Origin: an uncultured Candidatus Binatia bacterium
Lineage (GTDB): Bacteria; Desulfobacterota; Binatia; UBA9968; JAJDTQ01
Length of the DNA: 64,000 nucleotides
Assembly (NCBI GenBank): GCA_958295985.1
Contig: OY282432.1
Coordinates: 3,691,001 to 3,755,000 of the forward strand
Reading direction: 5' to 3'
A program made the position numbers and the translations under genes. The notes under the pieces were generated by a model. That model ran no database searches. It was not told the origin of the DNA and worked only from the letters and a program-made list of their open reading frames with translations. The first letter of the stretch is position 1. Each line of letters opens with the position of its first letter. Of this stretch, positions 25,602 to 33,402 are shown in pieces.

Positions 25602-27856
25602 GGGACTGCCCTCGCCCCTTTGAGGCGGCCGTAGCAACTGTGGGCGGCATCGATGAAGAGCTGCGCCTCCTCGATCTGCTGCCGGGCGGCCTCCCAACTC
25701 GCGTCCGGTGCGGCCTCCTCTCCTGCCCTGAAGAGAAAATCGGCGAACTTGCTGCCTGCGTAGCGGTCGTAGAAAACCCCCGTGTCGCAATAACGCCGGC
25801 GAAACTCGGCCAGGATCCGATCCTCGTCCTCGTCGATGGTGTCGTCCTCAATCTTCACCAACCCCCGCGCCGCATGGATCATGGACTGACAGGCCAGCCG
25901 GACCGCCGCTCCTCGGTCGCCGGCATCGAGCTGGAGCTGGGCCTCGAAAAGCTCCCGTTCGCTGTGGGACAGGATGAACTCCGTCTGGGACACCACCTCC
26001 CCTGCGCACTCGCCGACCCCCATGTCCTGCAACGTGAACTCCCGCGGATCGTTCCAATCGCTGTAGAACGACGGGTCGACGTCATGGTCCGGGACCACCG
26101 CCAGGTCCTGCAACATGTTCTTGACCGCCAGCTTGCCGATGCGGGCCACGAACGTTTGAAAGTCTTCTCCCTTTTTCCGCTCCCGCACGTACCGCTCGGT
26201 CACGCGCGAGACCACCTCCGGTATGCGCTTGGAGGGAATGGCTCCCACCGCCAGGCCGTAGGCGCCGCCGTTCTCCTTCCACTTGCCCCCGAGCATCACC
26301 TGGAAATGCGGCACCGTGTAGCCGTTCACGTTGCGGCTGATGCCGTAGAAACCCAGGTCGGCCACGTGGTGCTGGCCGCAGGAATTGAAGCAGCCGCTCA
26401 CCTTGATGCGCAGTCCCTCGATGGCGGTATCGAGCTCCAGGCTCTTTTCGCTCAATCGCCGCCGGAGCTCGCGCGCCAACCCCCTGGATGAAGCGATGCC
26501 GAGCTTGCAGGTATCGGTGCCGGGACACGCCGTGACGTCGATGATCCCGCCCGCGTCCGGGGCGTCGAGGCCGATCCCCGAAAGGGCGCGGTACAACTCC
26601 GGGAGGTCGGTCTCCCTCACCCAACGGAGCACGATGTTTTGATCCACGGTGGTTCGCACCGTGTCCCCTACGAAACGGCTCGCGATGCCGGCCAGACCCC
26701 GAAGCTGTCGAGCCGTCAGATCGCCCAGTGGGAGCGTCACCGCGGCCACCGCGTACCCCGCTTGCCGTTGCCGGTACACGTTGCCGGACGCCCACGCTTC
26801 GAAACCCGTGGGATGCTCCGCGCCGGTCCGGGCAACGCCGTTTTCGAGCGGCGACTCGCGCGGCTCGCAGGACGTTTCGAGGAACTCCGTCCATGCCGGA
26901 TCCGGGTCGAGTTTCCGCCGTTCCTCCAACACGGTGCGGCGAAACTCGTCGATGCCCAGACGGGCCACGAGAAACTTGATCCGGGCCCGGGCACGGTTAC
27001 GCTTCTCGCCCAGCCGCGCGAACAGCCGGGCGATGGCTTGCGCCGTCGGCAGCAACTCTCCCTCGGGGAGAAACGGGTCGAAGAGCTTCGCCTTGTGCGG
27101 TACCGCCCCCAAACCACCGCCCACGTAGAGCTCAAAGCCTCGCGTCGTCCTGCCGTCGACCACACGGGTCCGGGCCACGGCTCCCATGTCGTGCATGCTC
27201 ACGAGAGCGCAGGCCTCGTCCTTGCACCCGGAGAACGCAATCTTGAACTTCCGCCCGAAGTCCTGCGTGTCGGGATGGCCCAGCAGAAAGCGGGAACAAG
27301 CCTCTGCATAGGGGGTCACGTCGAAAGCCTCCCCACGGCACACGCCGGCCAGCGGACAGGCCGTGACGTTCCGCACCACGTTGCCGCAAGCTTCGCGCGT
27401 GGTGACCCCCACTGCCGCGAGCCGACGCATGATATCCGGCGTGTCGTCAATGTGGACGAAGTGGTATTGCACGTCCTGCCGCGTGGTCACGTGGACGATG
27501 CCGTCGGCATACTCCTCGGACAGGTCCGCCAACACTCTCATCTGCTCGGGCGTCATTCCGCCGAAGGGAACCTTGATCCGCATCATCCCCGGGGCGTTCC
27601 ATACGGTATCCGGCCCTTTCATGTGTCCCGGAACGCCCAGCCTCAGATTTTGAACCTTCTGTCCGTCGTGTCGTTGACCATTGTCGTATCGTTGGCCGTA
27701 GACGCCCCTGCGTAGCCGGGTTTCCGCGAACACCCGCTCATCGATCTTCCCCTGCCGCCGCAACTCCATCTGCGACTCGAAGACATCGATTTCCCGCCCC
27801 AGCTCATCAGGAATGCGGCCGGCAAGTTTTTCCTGCCAGGAATACGGATACGGCAT
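25598..27856 (-). CDS. Ferredoxin-type nitrite/sulfite reductase with C-terminal helical extension
   Basis: The 752-residue siroheme reductase reduces sulfite or nitrite with six electrons. The tandem ferredoxin-like and siroheme domains are clear: VTTRQDVQYHFVHID, NVTACPLAGVCRGEAFD, and the siroheme/4Fe-4S cysteines in CPGTDTCKLG and SGCFNSCGQHHVADLGFYG (about residues 440-490). The usual enzyme ends near residue 600. Here an extra ~150-residue alpha-helical region follows (FELQLDAGDRG-like SERELFEAQLQLDAGDRG to HSCYGRLKGARAVP) that resembles a small helical bundle. Siroheme genes follow in the operon, and an Rrf2 regulator lies divergent, which favours a sulfite role. Confidence 0.9.
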   Translation of the reverse strand: MPYPYSWQEKLAGRIPDELGREIDVFESQMELRRQGKIDERVFAETRLRRGVYGQRYDNGQRHDGQKVQNLRLGVPGHMKGPDTVWNAPGMMRIKVPFGGMTPEQMRVLADLSEEYADGIVHVTTRQDVQYHFVHIDDTPDIMRRLAAVGVTTREACGNVVRNVTACPLAGVCRGEAFDVTPYAEACSRFLLGHPDTQDFGRKFKIAFSGCKDEACALVSMHDMGAVARTRVVDGRTTRGFELYVGGGLGAVPHKAKLFDPFLPEGELLPTAQAIARLFARLGEKRNRARARIKFLVARLGIDEFRRTVLEERRKLDPDPAWTEFLETSCEPRESPLENGVARTGAEHPTGFEAWASGNVYRQRQAGYAVAAVTLPLGDLTARQLRGLAGIASRFVGDTVRTTVDQNIVLRWVRETDLPELYRALSGIGLDAPDAGGIIDVTACPGTDTCKLGIASSRGLARELRRRLSEKSLELDTAIEGLRIKVSGCFNSCGQHHVADLGFYGISRNVNGYTVPHFQVMLGGKWKENGGAYGLAVGAIPSKRIPEVVSRVTERYVRERKKGEDFQTFVARIGKLAVKNMLQDLAVVPDHDVDPSFYSDWNDPREFTLQDMGVGECAGEVVSQTEFILSHSERELFEAQLQLDAGDRGAAVRLACQSMIHAARGLVKIEDDTIDEDEDRILAEFRRRYCDTGVFYDRYAGSKFADFLFRAGEEAAPDASWEAARQQIEEAQLFIDAAHSCYGRLKGARAVP

Positions 27857-27887
27857 GGTTGAGACTCCCTTCAGACAGTAAATAAGA

Positions 27888-27921
27888 TAGTTAACTAATC
27901 AAAATACTCTATTATTGTATT
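27888..27921. promoter_or_regulatory. A/T-rich divergent control region with two palindromes (candidate Rrf2 operators)
   Basis: In the 163-base gap between the reductase gene and the Rrf2 gene lies a perfect 10-base palindrome TAGTTAACTA (27888-27897), followed by an inverted repeat AATAC-N9-GTATT (27903-27921). The area is far more A/T-rich than its surroundings. Both are plausible Rrf2 sites and would act on the two divergent promoters. A possible -10, TAGAAT (27945-27950), serves the Rrf2 gene, though no good -35 is visible. Confidence 0.5.
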
Positions 27922-28019
27922 GGAGCCCATTTGTCAACCGGTGCTAGAATACGGTCCTTACGGGGATCACCCCCTACAAGATCAGGCTCGGCCATACGCC
28001 GCCTATCCAAAGGGAACGC

Positions 28020-28451
28020 ATGAAAATAAGCTCTCGCGGTACATACGGGATCCTTGCACTGGAGGAACTGGCGCGTCGTTGGGACGCCAAAACGCCGATC
28101 CAGGTAAAGGAGATCGCGGCAAGGAAGGCGATCCCCGAAGAGTTCCTGGGCCAGATCATGATCTCGCTGAAACAGGCCGACCTCGTGCGCGCCAACCGGG
28201 GACCCGGCGGCGGATACTACCTCACGCGGCCGCCGGACCAGATTCCGCTGAGGGAAGTGTTGGAGGTTTTGAGCGGGCCGGTGACCGGGCCGGAGGAAAG
28301 CTTGCGGAAATACACCGCCGACTCGGTGGCGGCCCGGCGGGTGCTGGAGACCTGGAGGCAGGCGACCGCCGCCATGGAGGAAATCATCGACGGCGTCACC
28401 CTCGCCGATGTTTGCGAGCCGGACGACCGGCCGCACATGTACTATATCTGA
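28020..28451 (+). CDS. Rrf2-family transcriptional regulator, CymR-like (no Fe-S cysteines)
   Basis: The 143-residue regulator has the Rrf2 winged helix: MKISSRGTYGILALEELARRW, VKEIAARKAIPEEFLGQIMISLKQADLVRANRGPGGGYYLTRPP, and the dimerisation helix beyond residue 90. The three clustered cysteines of IscR/NsrR are missing; only one Cys occurs, close to the end. This suggests a cysteine-metabolism sensor of the CymR type rather than an Fe-S sensor. It is divergent from the sulfite reductase operon and likely regulates it. AAAGGGA precedes the ATG. Confidence 0.9.
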   Translation: MKISSRGTYGILALEELARRWDAKTPIQVKEIAARKAIPEEFLGQIMISLKQADLVRANRGPGGGYYLTRPPDQIPLREVLEVLSGPVTGPEESLRKYTADSVAARRVLETWRQATAAMEEIIDGVTLADVCEPDDRPHMYYI

Positions 28452-28494
28452 CGCGTCCGTTTGGGGCCGGCAAGACGCGATGACGACGCGTGGG

Positions 28495-28513
28495 GGCGGG
28501 TTTCAAACCCGCC
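28495..28513. repeat. Dispersed palindromic repeat, GGGCGGGTTT type (copy 3)
   Basis: A perfect 9-base inverted repeat, GGCGGGTTT-C-AAACCCGCC. It lies in the 242-base gap between the Rrf2 gene and the toxin gene. The remainder of that gap contains nothing else I can name apart from the toxin promoter region. Confidence 0.7.
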
Positions 28514-28662
28514 TGTCAATCAACGGCACCGATACACAGATCTGTGTTCTCGGCGCCAATAGTAACGCATTTTCGATGTGTTATGCGGAATGTCTGGCGC
28601 CAGACCGTGTCGCCTGCGGCCAGTTCATGGAGCCCATCTCGCGTGACTTTCCACTGTGGCAT

Positions 28663-28685
28663 GCATAGCAAATATGCGATACAAT
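28663..28685 (+). promoter_or_regulatory. Candidate promoter/operator of the HigBA-like locus
   Basis: An inverted repeat GCATA-N5-TATGC (28663-28677) lies against a -10-like TACAAT (28680-28685). Toxin-antitoxin operons often repress themselves at such sites. The toxin ATG at 28694 is only about two bases past the expected transcription start, so the mRNA would be nearly leaderless. No good -35 is seen. Confidence 0.4.
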
Positions 28686-28693
28686 GACGGAAC

Positions 28694-29020
28694 ATGACGT
28701 GGACCGTCGAGACCCTCAACGAAACCGTGGACGCGGAGTTGCGTGCGTTGCCGCACGAGATGCGCGCGCGCTTCGCGCGTATCTGCGAGTTGATCGCCGA
28801 GTTCGGTCTCGAACATATGGACGTGCCCCATGTCAGGCACCTCACGGGCCCACTCTGGGAAATGCGCATGAGCGGCCGCGACGGGACATCGCGGGCACTC
28901 TATGTCACCGCGCGGGACAGACGGGTGGTAGTCGTGCGCGCGTTCTTCAAGAAGACGCGACGGACACCGAAACGGGAGATTGCATTGGCACTCAGGCGCG
29001 CCGGGGAGATATCGCAATGA
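28694..29020 (+). CDS. RelE/HigB-superfamily toxin (Gp49-like)
   Basis: The 108-residue protein matches the phage Gp49-like/HigB mRNA-interferase family: TVETLNETVDAELRALPHEMRARFARICELIAEFG, then a strand series with HVRHLTGPLWEMRMSGRDGTSRALYVT, VVVVRAFFKKTRRTPKREIALALRR. The Lys/Arg-rich FKKT-RTPKxE end matches the catalytic C-terminal strand and helix. Toxin precedes antitoxin, the HigBA order. It overlaps the antitoxin gene by ATGA. Confidence 0.87.
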   Translation: MTWTVETLNETVDAELRALPHEMRARFARICELIAEFGLEHMDVPHVRHLTGPLWEMRMSGRDGTSRALYVTARDRRVVVVRAFFKKTRRTPKREIALALRRAGEISQ

Positions 29021-29295
29021 GTAAGGTATCGGAACTGCACCGGGAATGGAGCAAGGATCCCGAGTACCGGGAAGCCTATGATCGGCTGGAGCCGGAATTT
29101 GCGTTGTCGCGCATGTTAATCGAGGCCCGCAGGCGTGCCGCGCTGACCCAGGTCGAGTTGGCCGAACGCATGGAGACGACGCAATCGGTCGTGGCCCGCC
29201 TTGAGAGCGGCCGCATCCATCCGTCCACCCGGACACTGGAGAGAATCGCTCGCGCCACGGGCACCAAGCTGCGGATCAGTTTCGATCCCGCGTGA
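29017..29295 (+). CDS. XRE-family helix-turn-helix antitoxin (HigA-like)
   Basis: The 92-residue protein has a lambda-repressor-type helix-turn-helix at its C-terminal half: RRRAALTQVELAERMETTQSVVARLESGRIHPSTRTLERIAR. The N-terminal ~45 residues probably bind the toxin. It starts at an ATG that overlaps the toxin TGA (ATGA). It should neutralise the toxin and repress the operon together with it. Confidence 0.88.
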   Translation: MSKVSELHREWSKDPEYREAYDRLEPEFALSRMLIEARRRAALTQVELAERMETTQSVVARLESGRIHPSTRTLERIARATGTKLRISFDPA

Positions 29296-29320
29296 TCCGC
29301 CCCCGGTGCTCCCCGAGACA

Positions 29321-29353
29321 GGCGCGGCGGGAGATTTCAAACCCGCCCGCGCC
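29321..29353. repeat. Dispersed palindromic repeat, GGCGCGGCGGG variant (copy 4), possible terminator
   Basis: GGCGCGGCGGG pairs with CCCGCCCGCGCC around a central GAGATTTCAAA, with one bulged base. The core TTTCAAACCCGCC is shared with copies 1-3. It lies 26 bases after the antitoxin stop and could also terminate transcription, but no T-run follows. Confidence 0.6.
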
Positions 29354-29396
29354 CATACCGTCCACAAGCCGTCAGGTTTTCGGGCAACGTAACGGT

Positions 29397-30371
29397 TTAC
29401 AGGGTACGCGCGAACTCGCCCAGGAATTGCAGGGTCCGCCGCCGGCTGGCATCGGGGTCCCTGCCCGCGGGCAGCACGCTGACCATGATCTCCCCGGCGC
29501 CGAAAGCGAACAGCTCGTGCAGCCGCCACGCCGCTTCCGCTTCGTCACCCGACACCACCAGCGACTTGAGCATCGGCGTGCTCCAGGCTCTTTCTGCCGC
29601 TTCGGTGAAGCCGGCGAGGCGGTACATCTCGACGTAGGGATCGCGCCGCATGTACGAGTCGAAGCGTTCTCTCGCCACGACTTCGACTTCGTCCCAGTCC
29701 TCGTGGAGGCTCAGCGCCACGTGGGCGATGAGCGGAGGCGCCGGTTGCCCGGCCTTCTCCGCGCCCGCAACCACGGCCGGCACGGCGAAGTCACGCAGAT
29801 AGGCGCCGGGACACAGCCAGCTTATGGCGCCGTCGGCGTACGCTCCGGCCAGCTCGAAGGACTTCGGCCGCACGGCCGAGATCATGACGGGCACGTCCAC
29901 GGGAACGTTGTCCGCGGTCTGTGCGCGATAATGGCGTCCGGAAAAATCCACCGCGCCCTGGCGCAGCACCGCCCGCACGATCTGCACGTATTCGGTGAGA
30001 TGACCCAGCGGGCGCTCGAACGCGAACCCGTAGGTACGCTCGATGGGGGCCTTGTTGCCCGGCCCCACGCCAAGGCGGAAACGGCCCGGAGCGAGCTGCG
30101 CCATGGCCTCGCAGTACTCCACAAAGGAGAGGGGATGGCGAGGCCAGGTCAACACGATGGCGGTGCCGAGCTGGAGGGTCCGAGTGCACATGGCCGCGGC
30201 CGCCAGGATGCTCGGCGTATCCCGGCGGATGTTGTTGTCCGCGGTCCTGGGACCGCCGGTGGTCAGCCAAACGGCCTGGATCCCCAGGGTTTCGGCTTGG
30301 CGGATGTCGCCCAGCACCTCCTGGACATCGGACCCGGGTATCTCGACGCCGACCCTTCGTTCCGCGGTCAC
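29397..30371 (-). CDS. LLM-class (luciferase-like) flavin-dependent oxidoreductase
   Basis: The 324-residue TIM-barrel protein shows family blocks: RQAETLGIQAVWLTTGG, the loop LQLGTAIVLTWPRHPLSF, RFRLGVGPGNKAPIERTYG and PVMISAVRPKSFELAGAYADGAISWLCP. Such proteins use FMNH2 or F420 on varied substrates; coenzyme unknown. The start is GTG at 30371, with GGAG seven bases upstream. The chain may instead be read after a 10-codon ORF (30368-30400) whose TGA overlaps the GTG. Divergent from the hydrolase gene at 30551. Confidence 0.85.
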   Translation of the reverse strand: MTAERRVGVEIPGSDVQEVLGDIRQAETLGIQAVWLTTGGPRTADNNIRRDTPSILAAAAMCTRTLQLGTAIVLTWPRHPLSFVEYCEAMAQLAPGRFRLGVGPGNKAPIERTYGFAFERPLGHLTEYVQIVRAVLRQGAVDFSGRHYRAQTADNVPVDVPVMISAVRPKSFELAGAYADGAISWLCPGAYLRDFAVPAVVAGAEKAGQPAPPLIAHVALSLHEDWDEVEVVARERFDSYMRRDPYVEMYRLAGFTEAAERAWSTPMLKSLVVSGDEAEAAWRLHELFAFGAGEIMVSVLPAGRDPDASRRRTLQFLGEFARTL

Positions 30372-30400
30372 GATTGCGCTCCAACCTGGCGATGATTCAT
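30368..30400 (-). CDS. Possible 10-codon leader ORF coupled to the LLM oxidoreductase gene
   Basis: An ATG at 30400 with an excellent GGAGG site opens MNHRQVGAQS and stops at a TGA that overlaps the GTG of the oxidoreductase gene. It may be a translational coupling leader; a single-base sequencing error that shifts the frame is the main alternative. Confidence 0.3.
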   Translation of the reverse strand: MNHRQVGAQS

Positions 30401-30550
30401 GGGAACCTCCGTGGGGCGTTATCCTGGGCCTGGACGATACGCGCGGCAGTATACAGGACAACCCTTGTGTTTGCCCAACCCGCCGCCTAAGCTCGGACAC
30501 CGGTATCCGATCTGTTCCATGGTTCGTGTCGCGCTCGAACGGAGGTCATG

Positions 30551-31681
30551 ATGGAGTCGAGAATGCGCCCCCTCGAAGAACTGAAGCCGGAGATCCTGCG
30601 GCGCGCCGGCCGCGCCAACCCCTTCGAGTGGGTCAAGCCGGAGGACGCCGAGGAAGTGGTGGGATGGCTCGAATCCACCGAGGACGACCACTGGGCAGGG
30701 GTCTGGAGCCGGATGGGGGAGCGGTACGAGGCGTTGGGCGAAAAACAGGAAAAGAACGGCGAGCCGTGCGGCGAGTCCTTCTACCTCGCGTACGACTACT
30801 ATCGCATCGGCCGCTATCCGGTGGCGTCCACGCCGGGAAAGACGGCCTGCTACCAAGCGTCCCTGCGAAATTTCCAAAAGGCGGCCCGGTATATGGATCC
30901 CCCGGTGGAGCGGGTGGAGGTCCCCTTCGAAGGGAAGTCCGTCGTCTGCTACCTCCAGGTCCCCCGTAACACGCACCGGCCTCCCGTGGTGCTCCATTGG
31001 GGCGGCGTCGATGGCTGGAAGGAGGACCGGCGCAGGCCGAGCGAGGCGTTTCACCAACTGGGCCTCGCCACCATGACCATCGACATGCCCGGGGTGGGCG
31101 AGAGTCCCGTTCTCGGGTCCGACCCCAAGGCCGAGCGGACTTTCTCCGCGGCCCTCGACTACCTGGAGAGCCGCCCGGACGTGGACGGATCACGCCTTGG
31201 AGTCATGGGCGGAAGCTTTGGCGGATACTGGGCGGCGAAGGTCGCCCACGTGGAGGCGAAGCGGCTCAAGGGAGCCGTGGACTGGGGCGGCGGCGTGCAC
31301 CTGACCTTCCAGGAGGAGTGGCTGCGGCCCGCGCTGACCACACGGGCGGAGCAGTACCTCATGGGACCGGCGAGCCTGCTGGACGCGCGCGGCTACATCT
31401 TCCGCACCCGGGACCTGGAGGAGATCCTGAAGCAGGCGCCGAAGCTGTCGCTGGTATCCCAGGGGCTCATCGACCAGCCGTGCGCCCCGTTGCTGCTCAT
31501 CAACGGCAAGCTCGACGACCAGCATCCCATCGACGACTTCTACCTGCTGCTGGAGCACGGCGACCCCAAGGAGGTCTTCATCTTCCCGGACGGCGGCCAC
31601 ATGGGCCGCGTCCCGGGCAAATCCAACGAGCCGGCGCTGAACACGCTGGTGCAGTGGCTGCAACGGAAGCTGACAGCGTAA
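30551..31681 (+). CDS. Alpha/beta hydrolase, FrsA / dihydropseudooxynicotine hydrolase-like (paralogue)
   Basis: The 376-residue protein matches that at 6310-7407 across its whole length. The helical N-terminus has LAYDYYRIGRYPVASTPGK and the hydrolase domain HWGGVDGWKED, nucleophile GGSFGGYW, acid INGKLDDQHP and His GGHMGR. GGAGG lies at 30541-30545, so the second of two consecutive ATGs (30551) has better spacing than 30548. It is likely an esterase or C-C hydrolase of unknown substrate. Confidence 0.85.
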   Translation: MESRMRPLEELKPEILRRAGRANPFEWVKPEDAEEVVGWLESTEDDHWAGVWSRMGERYEALGEKQEKNGEPCGESFYLAYDYYRIGRYPVASTPGKTACYQASLRNFQKAARYMDPPVERVEVPFEGKSVVCYLQVPRNTHRPPVVLHWGGVDGWKEDRRRPSEAFHQLGLATMTIDMPGVGESPVLGSDPKAERTFSAALDYLESRPDVDGSRLGVMGGSFGGYWAAKVAHVEAKRLKGAVDWGGGVHLTFQEEWLRPALTTRAEQYLMGPASLLDARGYIFRTRDLEEILKQAPKLSLVSQGLIDQPCAPLLLINGKLDDQHPIDDFYLLLEHGDPKEVFIFPDGGHMGRVPGKSNEPALNTLVQWLQRKLTA

Positions 31682-31702
31682 GGCGGCAACTCCGGCGAGT
31701 AG

Positions 31703-32887
31703 CTAACCGTCGAAGTATCCCTCTTTCACCGCCCACAGCCACAAGTGGGCGATCTTCTCATTGTGGAGCTCGGCGTAGCCCACGTGGCCGTAACGGGGGA
31801 CCAGGACGACGTGGCACCTGCGGGTCGCCGCGGCGTACTTGGCGCCCATGAACATCTCGCGCTTGTCCTCCAGCCGGTCGCCCCTGATCCAGTGCCCCTT
31901 GTCGTTCTCGCCCACCACCAGGAGCACGCCGATGCCCTTCAGCCACTCGGGGGCCGGGTCCCGGAGATGATCGTAGTATTCCTCGCGCGGCAGGCCGGTG
32001 CGCTCCACGTACCGGTCGAGGATCCCGACGGCGGCGTTGTGCTGGTTGTCGCACAGGCTGGTCTTCATCTGGGACCTCAAAGGATTGGCCCAAGCCATGT
32101 ACTCGTCGGGACCGCCCCAAGGGGTCAGGTCTTCCGGGTCTTCATATCTCGCCGCGCGAAAGCTCTCGGGCGAGCGCCGGGAAATCCGTTCGACGGGGAT
32201 CTCGCGGTACTCCTCCGCCCCGGTCTGGTCGCGCCACTCCTTGCGCCAGCCGTCGGGACCGCCGGAGCCGAAACCCGGCAGTCCCGTCACACGGACGCGT
32301 TGCACGAACCGGTGCAGATGGGCGGCCATCGGTCCGCCGGTGGAATGGCCGAACGCCAGCACGTCCCGGCCCGCCAGGTGCCGGTCGGTGAGGAGGCCGG
32401 CGCCCTGCAGGATGGTATTGAACGTACACTTGAGATTGCGGTCCAGGATCTCGTCGGCCGGGAGTTGCTGGTTCAGCAGGTACACCGGCAGGCGCTCCGG
32501 CACAGGCTCCAGCCAGACGCCGCCCGGCGGATAGTGGCCCGGGTAGGTGAGGGAAAGCGTCTTGAATCCCTGCATCGCCAGCGCCCGGGCCAAACCCGGG
32601 CGGCCGTCGGGCGTCAGGTCCATGATGCGTTCGCTGCCGGCGCCGCCGTGAAACACGACGAAGGCGCGGCGGGCATCGACTTCCCGGTCCGGCGTGTAGA
32701 GCGTGCCGTGAATGTCCCACTCGTAGCCGTTCCGCTCGTACCGCGCCGTCACCTCTTCACTGCCGAACGCTACCTCGCCGTAAGGCGCGGGCATGGCCAG
32801 CCAGCCGGCCCAGTCCATTTCCAGCAGCAGCTCCCTCGACTGCAACCCTGCCAGAATGCCTTCGATGGTCCCGTTTCGCGTACTCAT
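31703..32887 (-). CDS. Alpha/beta hydrolase-fold protein
   Basis: The 394-residue protein has RAFVVFHGGAGSERIMDL in the oxyanion-hole region, a Ser nucleophile in LAFGHSTGGPMAAH (about residue 180) and a late His in RYGHVGYAEL. A candidate catalytic Asp is not obvious; VVGENDKGHWIRGD lies in the usual region. The sequence is not close to the two FrsA-like paralogues. The clan call is firm from GHSTGG, but the function is unknown. It is convergent with the hydrolase gene to its left. Confidence 0.75.
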   Translation of the reverse strand: MSTRNGTIEGILAGLQSRELLLEMDWAGWLAMPAPYGEVAFGSEEVTARYERNGYEWDIHGTLYTPDREVDARRAFVVFHGGAGSERIMDLTPDGRPGLARALAMQGFKTLSLTYPGHYPPGGVWLEPVPERLPVYLLNQQLPADEILDRNLKCTFNTILQGAGLLTDRHLAGRDVLAFGHSTGGPMAAHLHRFVQRVRVTGLPGFGSGGPDGWRKEWRDQTGAEEYREIPVERISRRSPESFRAARYEDPEDLTPWGGPDEYMAWANPLRSQMKTSLCDNQHNAAVGILDRYVERTGLPREEYYDHLRDPAPEWLKGIGVLLVVGENDKGHWIRGDRLEDKREMFMGAKYAAATRRCHVVLVPRYGHVGYAELHNEKIAHLWLWAVKEGYFDG

Positions 32888-33006
32888 GAGGTGCGGGATA
32901 CTACAGGGTGGACCGCAGGGTCAACGCGGGCCGGAAGGATTCACCCGCGCGCAGTTTCATCGTAGATTCCTTCTTCCATGAAGGCCGTGACGTGACCGGA
33001 GCCCGT

Positions 33007-33252
33007 TCAACCCTTTTGCCCGAACCAGTTGTCCCACGAGAGCCACGGGAGCCGTTTCCGGTAGCGCCGCACCAGTTCCCGGCCGCCGATGGCGCAACCG
33101 GTCCAGAAGATCACCTGGCTGGCGAAGTACACGCCGGCCGCCACCACCAGCCGGTTGTACTCCATGTCCAGAAAGGGCAGCAGCAGGATACCGGCGGTCA
33201 CCCCCCAGGAACCGGCCATCAATGCCGCGGCGATCTTTTCGAGAAAGGTCAT
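33007..33252 (-). CDS. Small two-helix membrane protein (transporter suffix domain-like)
   Basis: The 81-residue protein holds two hydrophobic segments: AAALMAGSWGVTAGILLLPFL and LVVAAGVYFASQVIFWTGCAIGG, followed by the basic RELVRRYRKRLPWL. This matches the layout of short proteins described as transporter suffix domains, whose role is unclear. The start is uncertain: the ATG at 33252 agrees with the family length, while 33339 is the furthest in-frame start. It stands alone between two other genes. Confidence 0.55.
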   Translation of the reverse strand: MTFLEKIAAALMAGSWGVTAGILLLPFLDMEYNRLVVAAGVYFASQVIFWTGCAIGGRELVRRYRKRLPWLSWDNWFGQKG

Positions 33253-33402
33253 GTCGTAGAACAGGTGATGGAGTCGCGTGTCAGGCCGCGCAATGCGCCC
33301 GGACCAAGGGTCATCCGGGGCCGGGGACACGTCTCTCACGGTTCGAGTTGAAAACGGAATGATGCCTCGGAGGGTCCGTGGCCGGGCCCCGCCCCGTCGG
33401 CG

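Noticed and set aside
29321..29353. A rho-independent terminator after the antitoxin gene
   Set aside because: The hairpin is strong, but no T-run follows and the sequence belongs to the dispersed repeat family; kept as a repeat.
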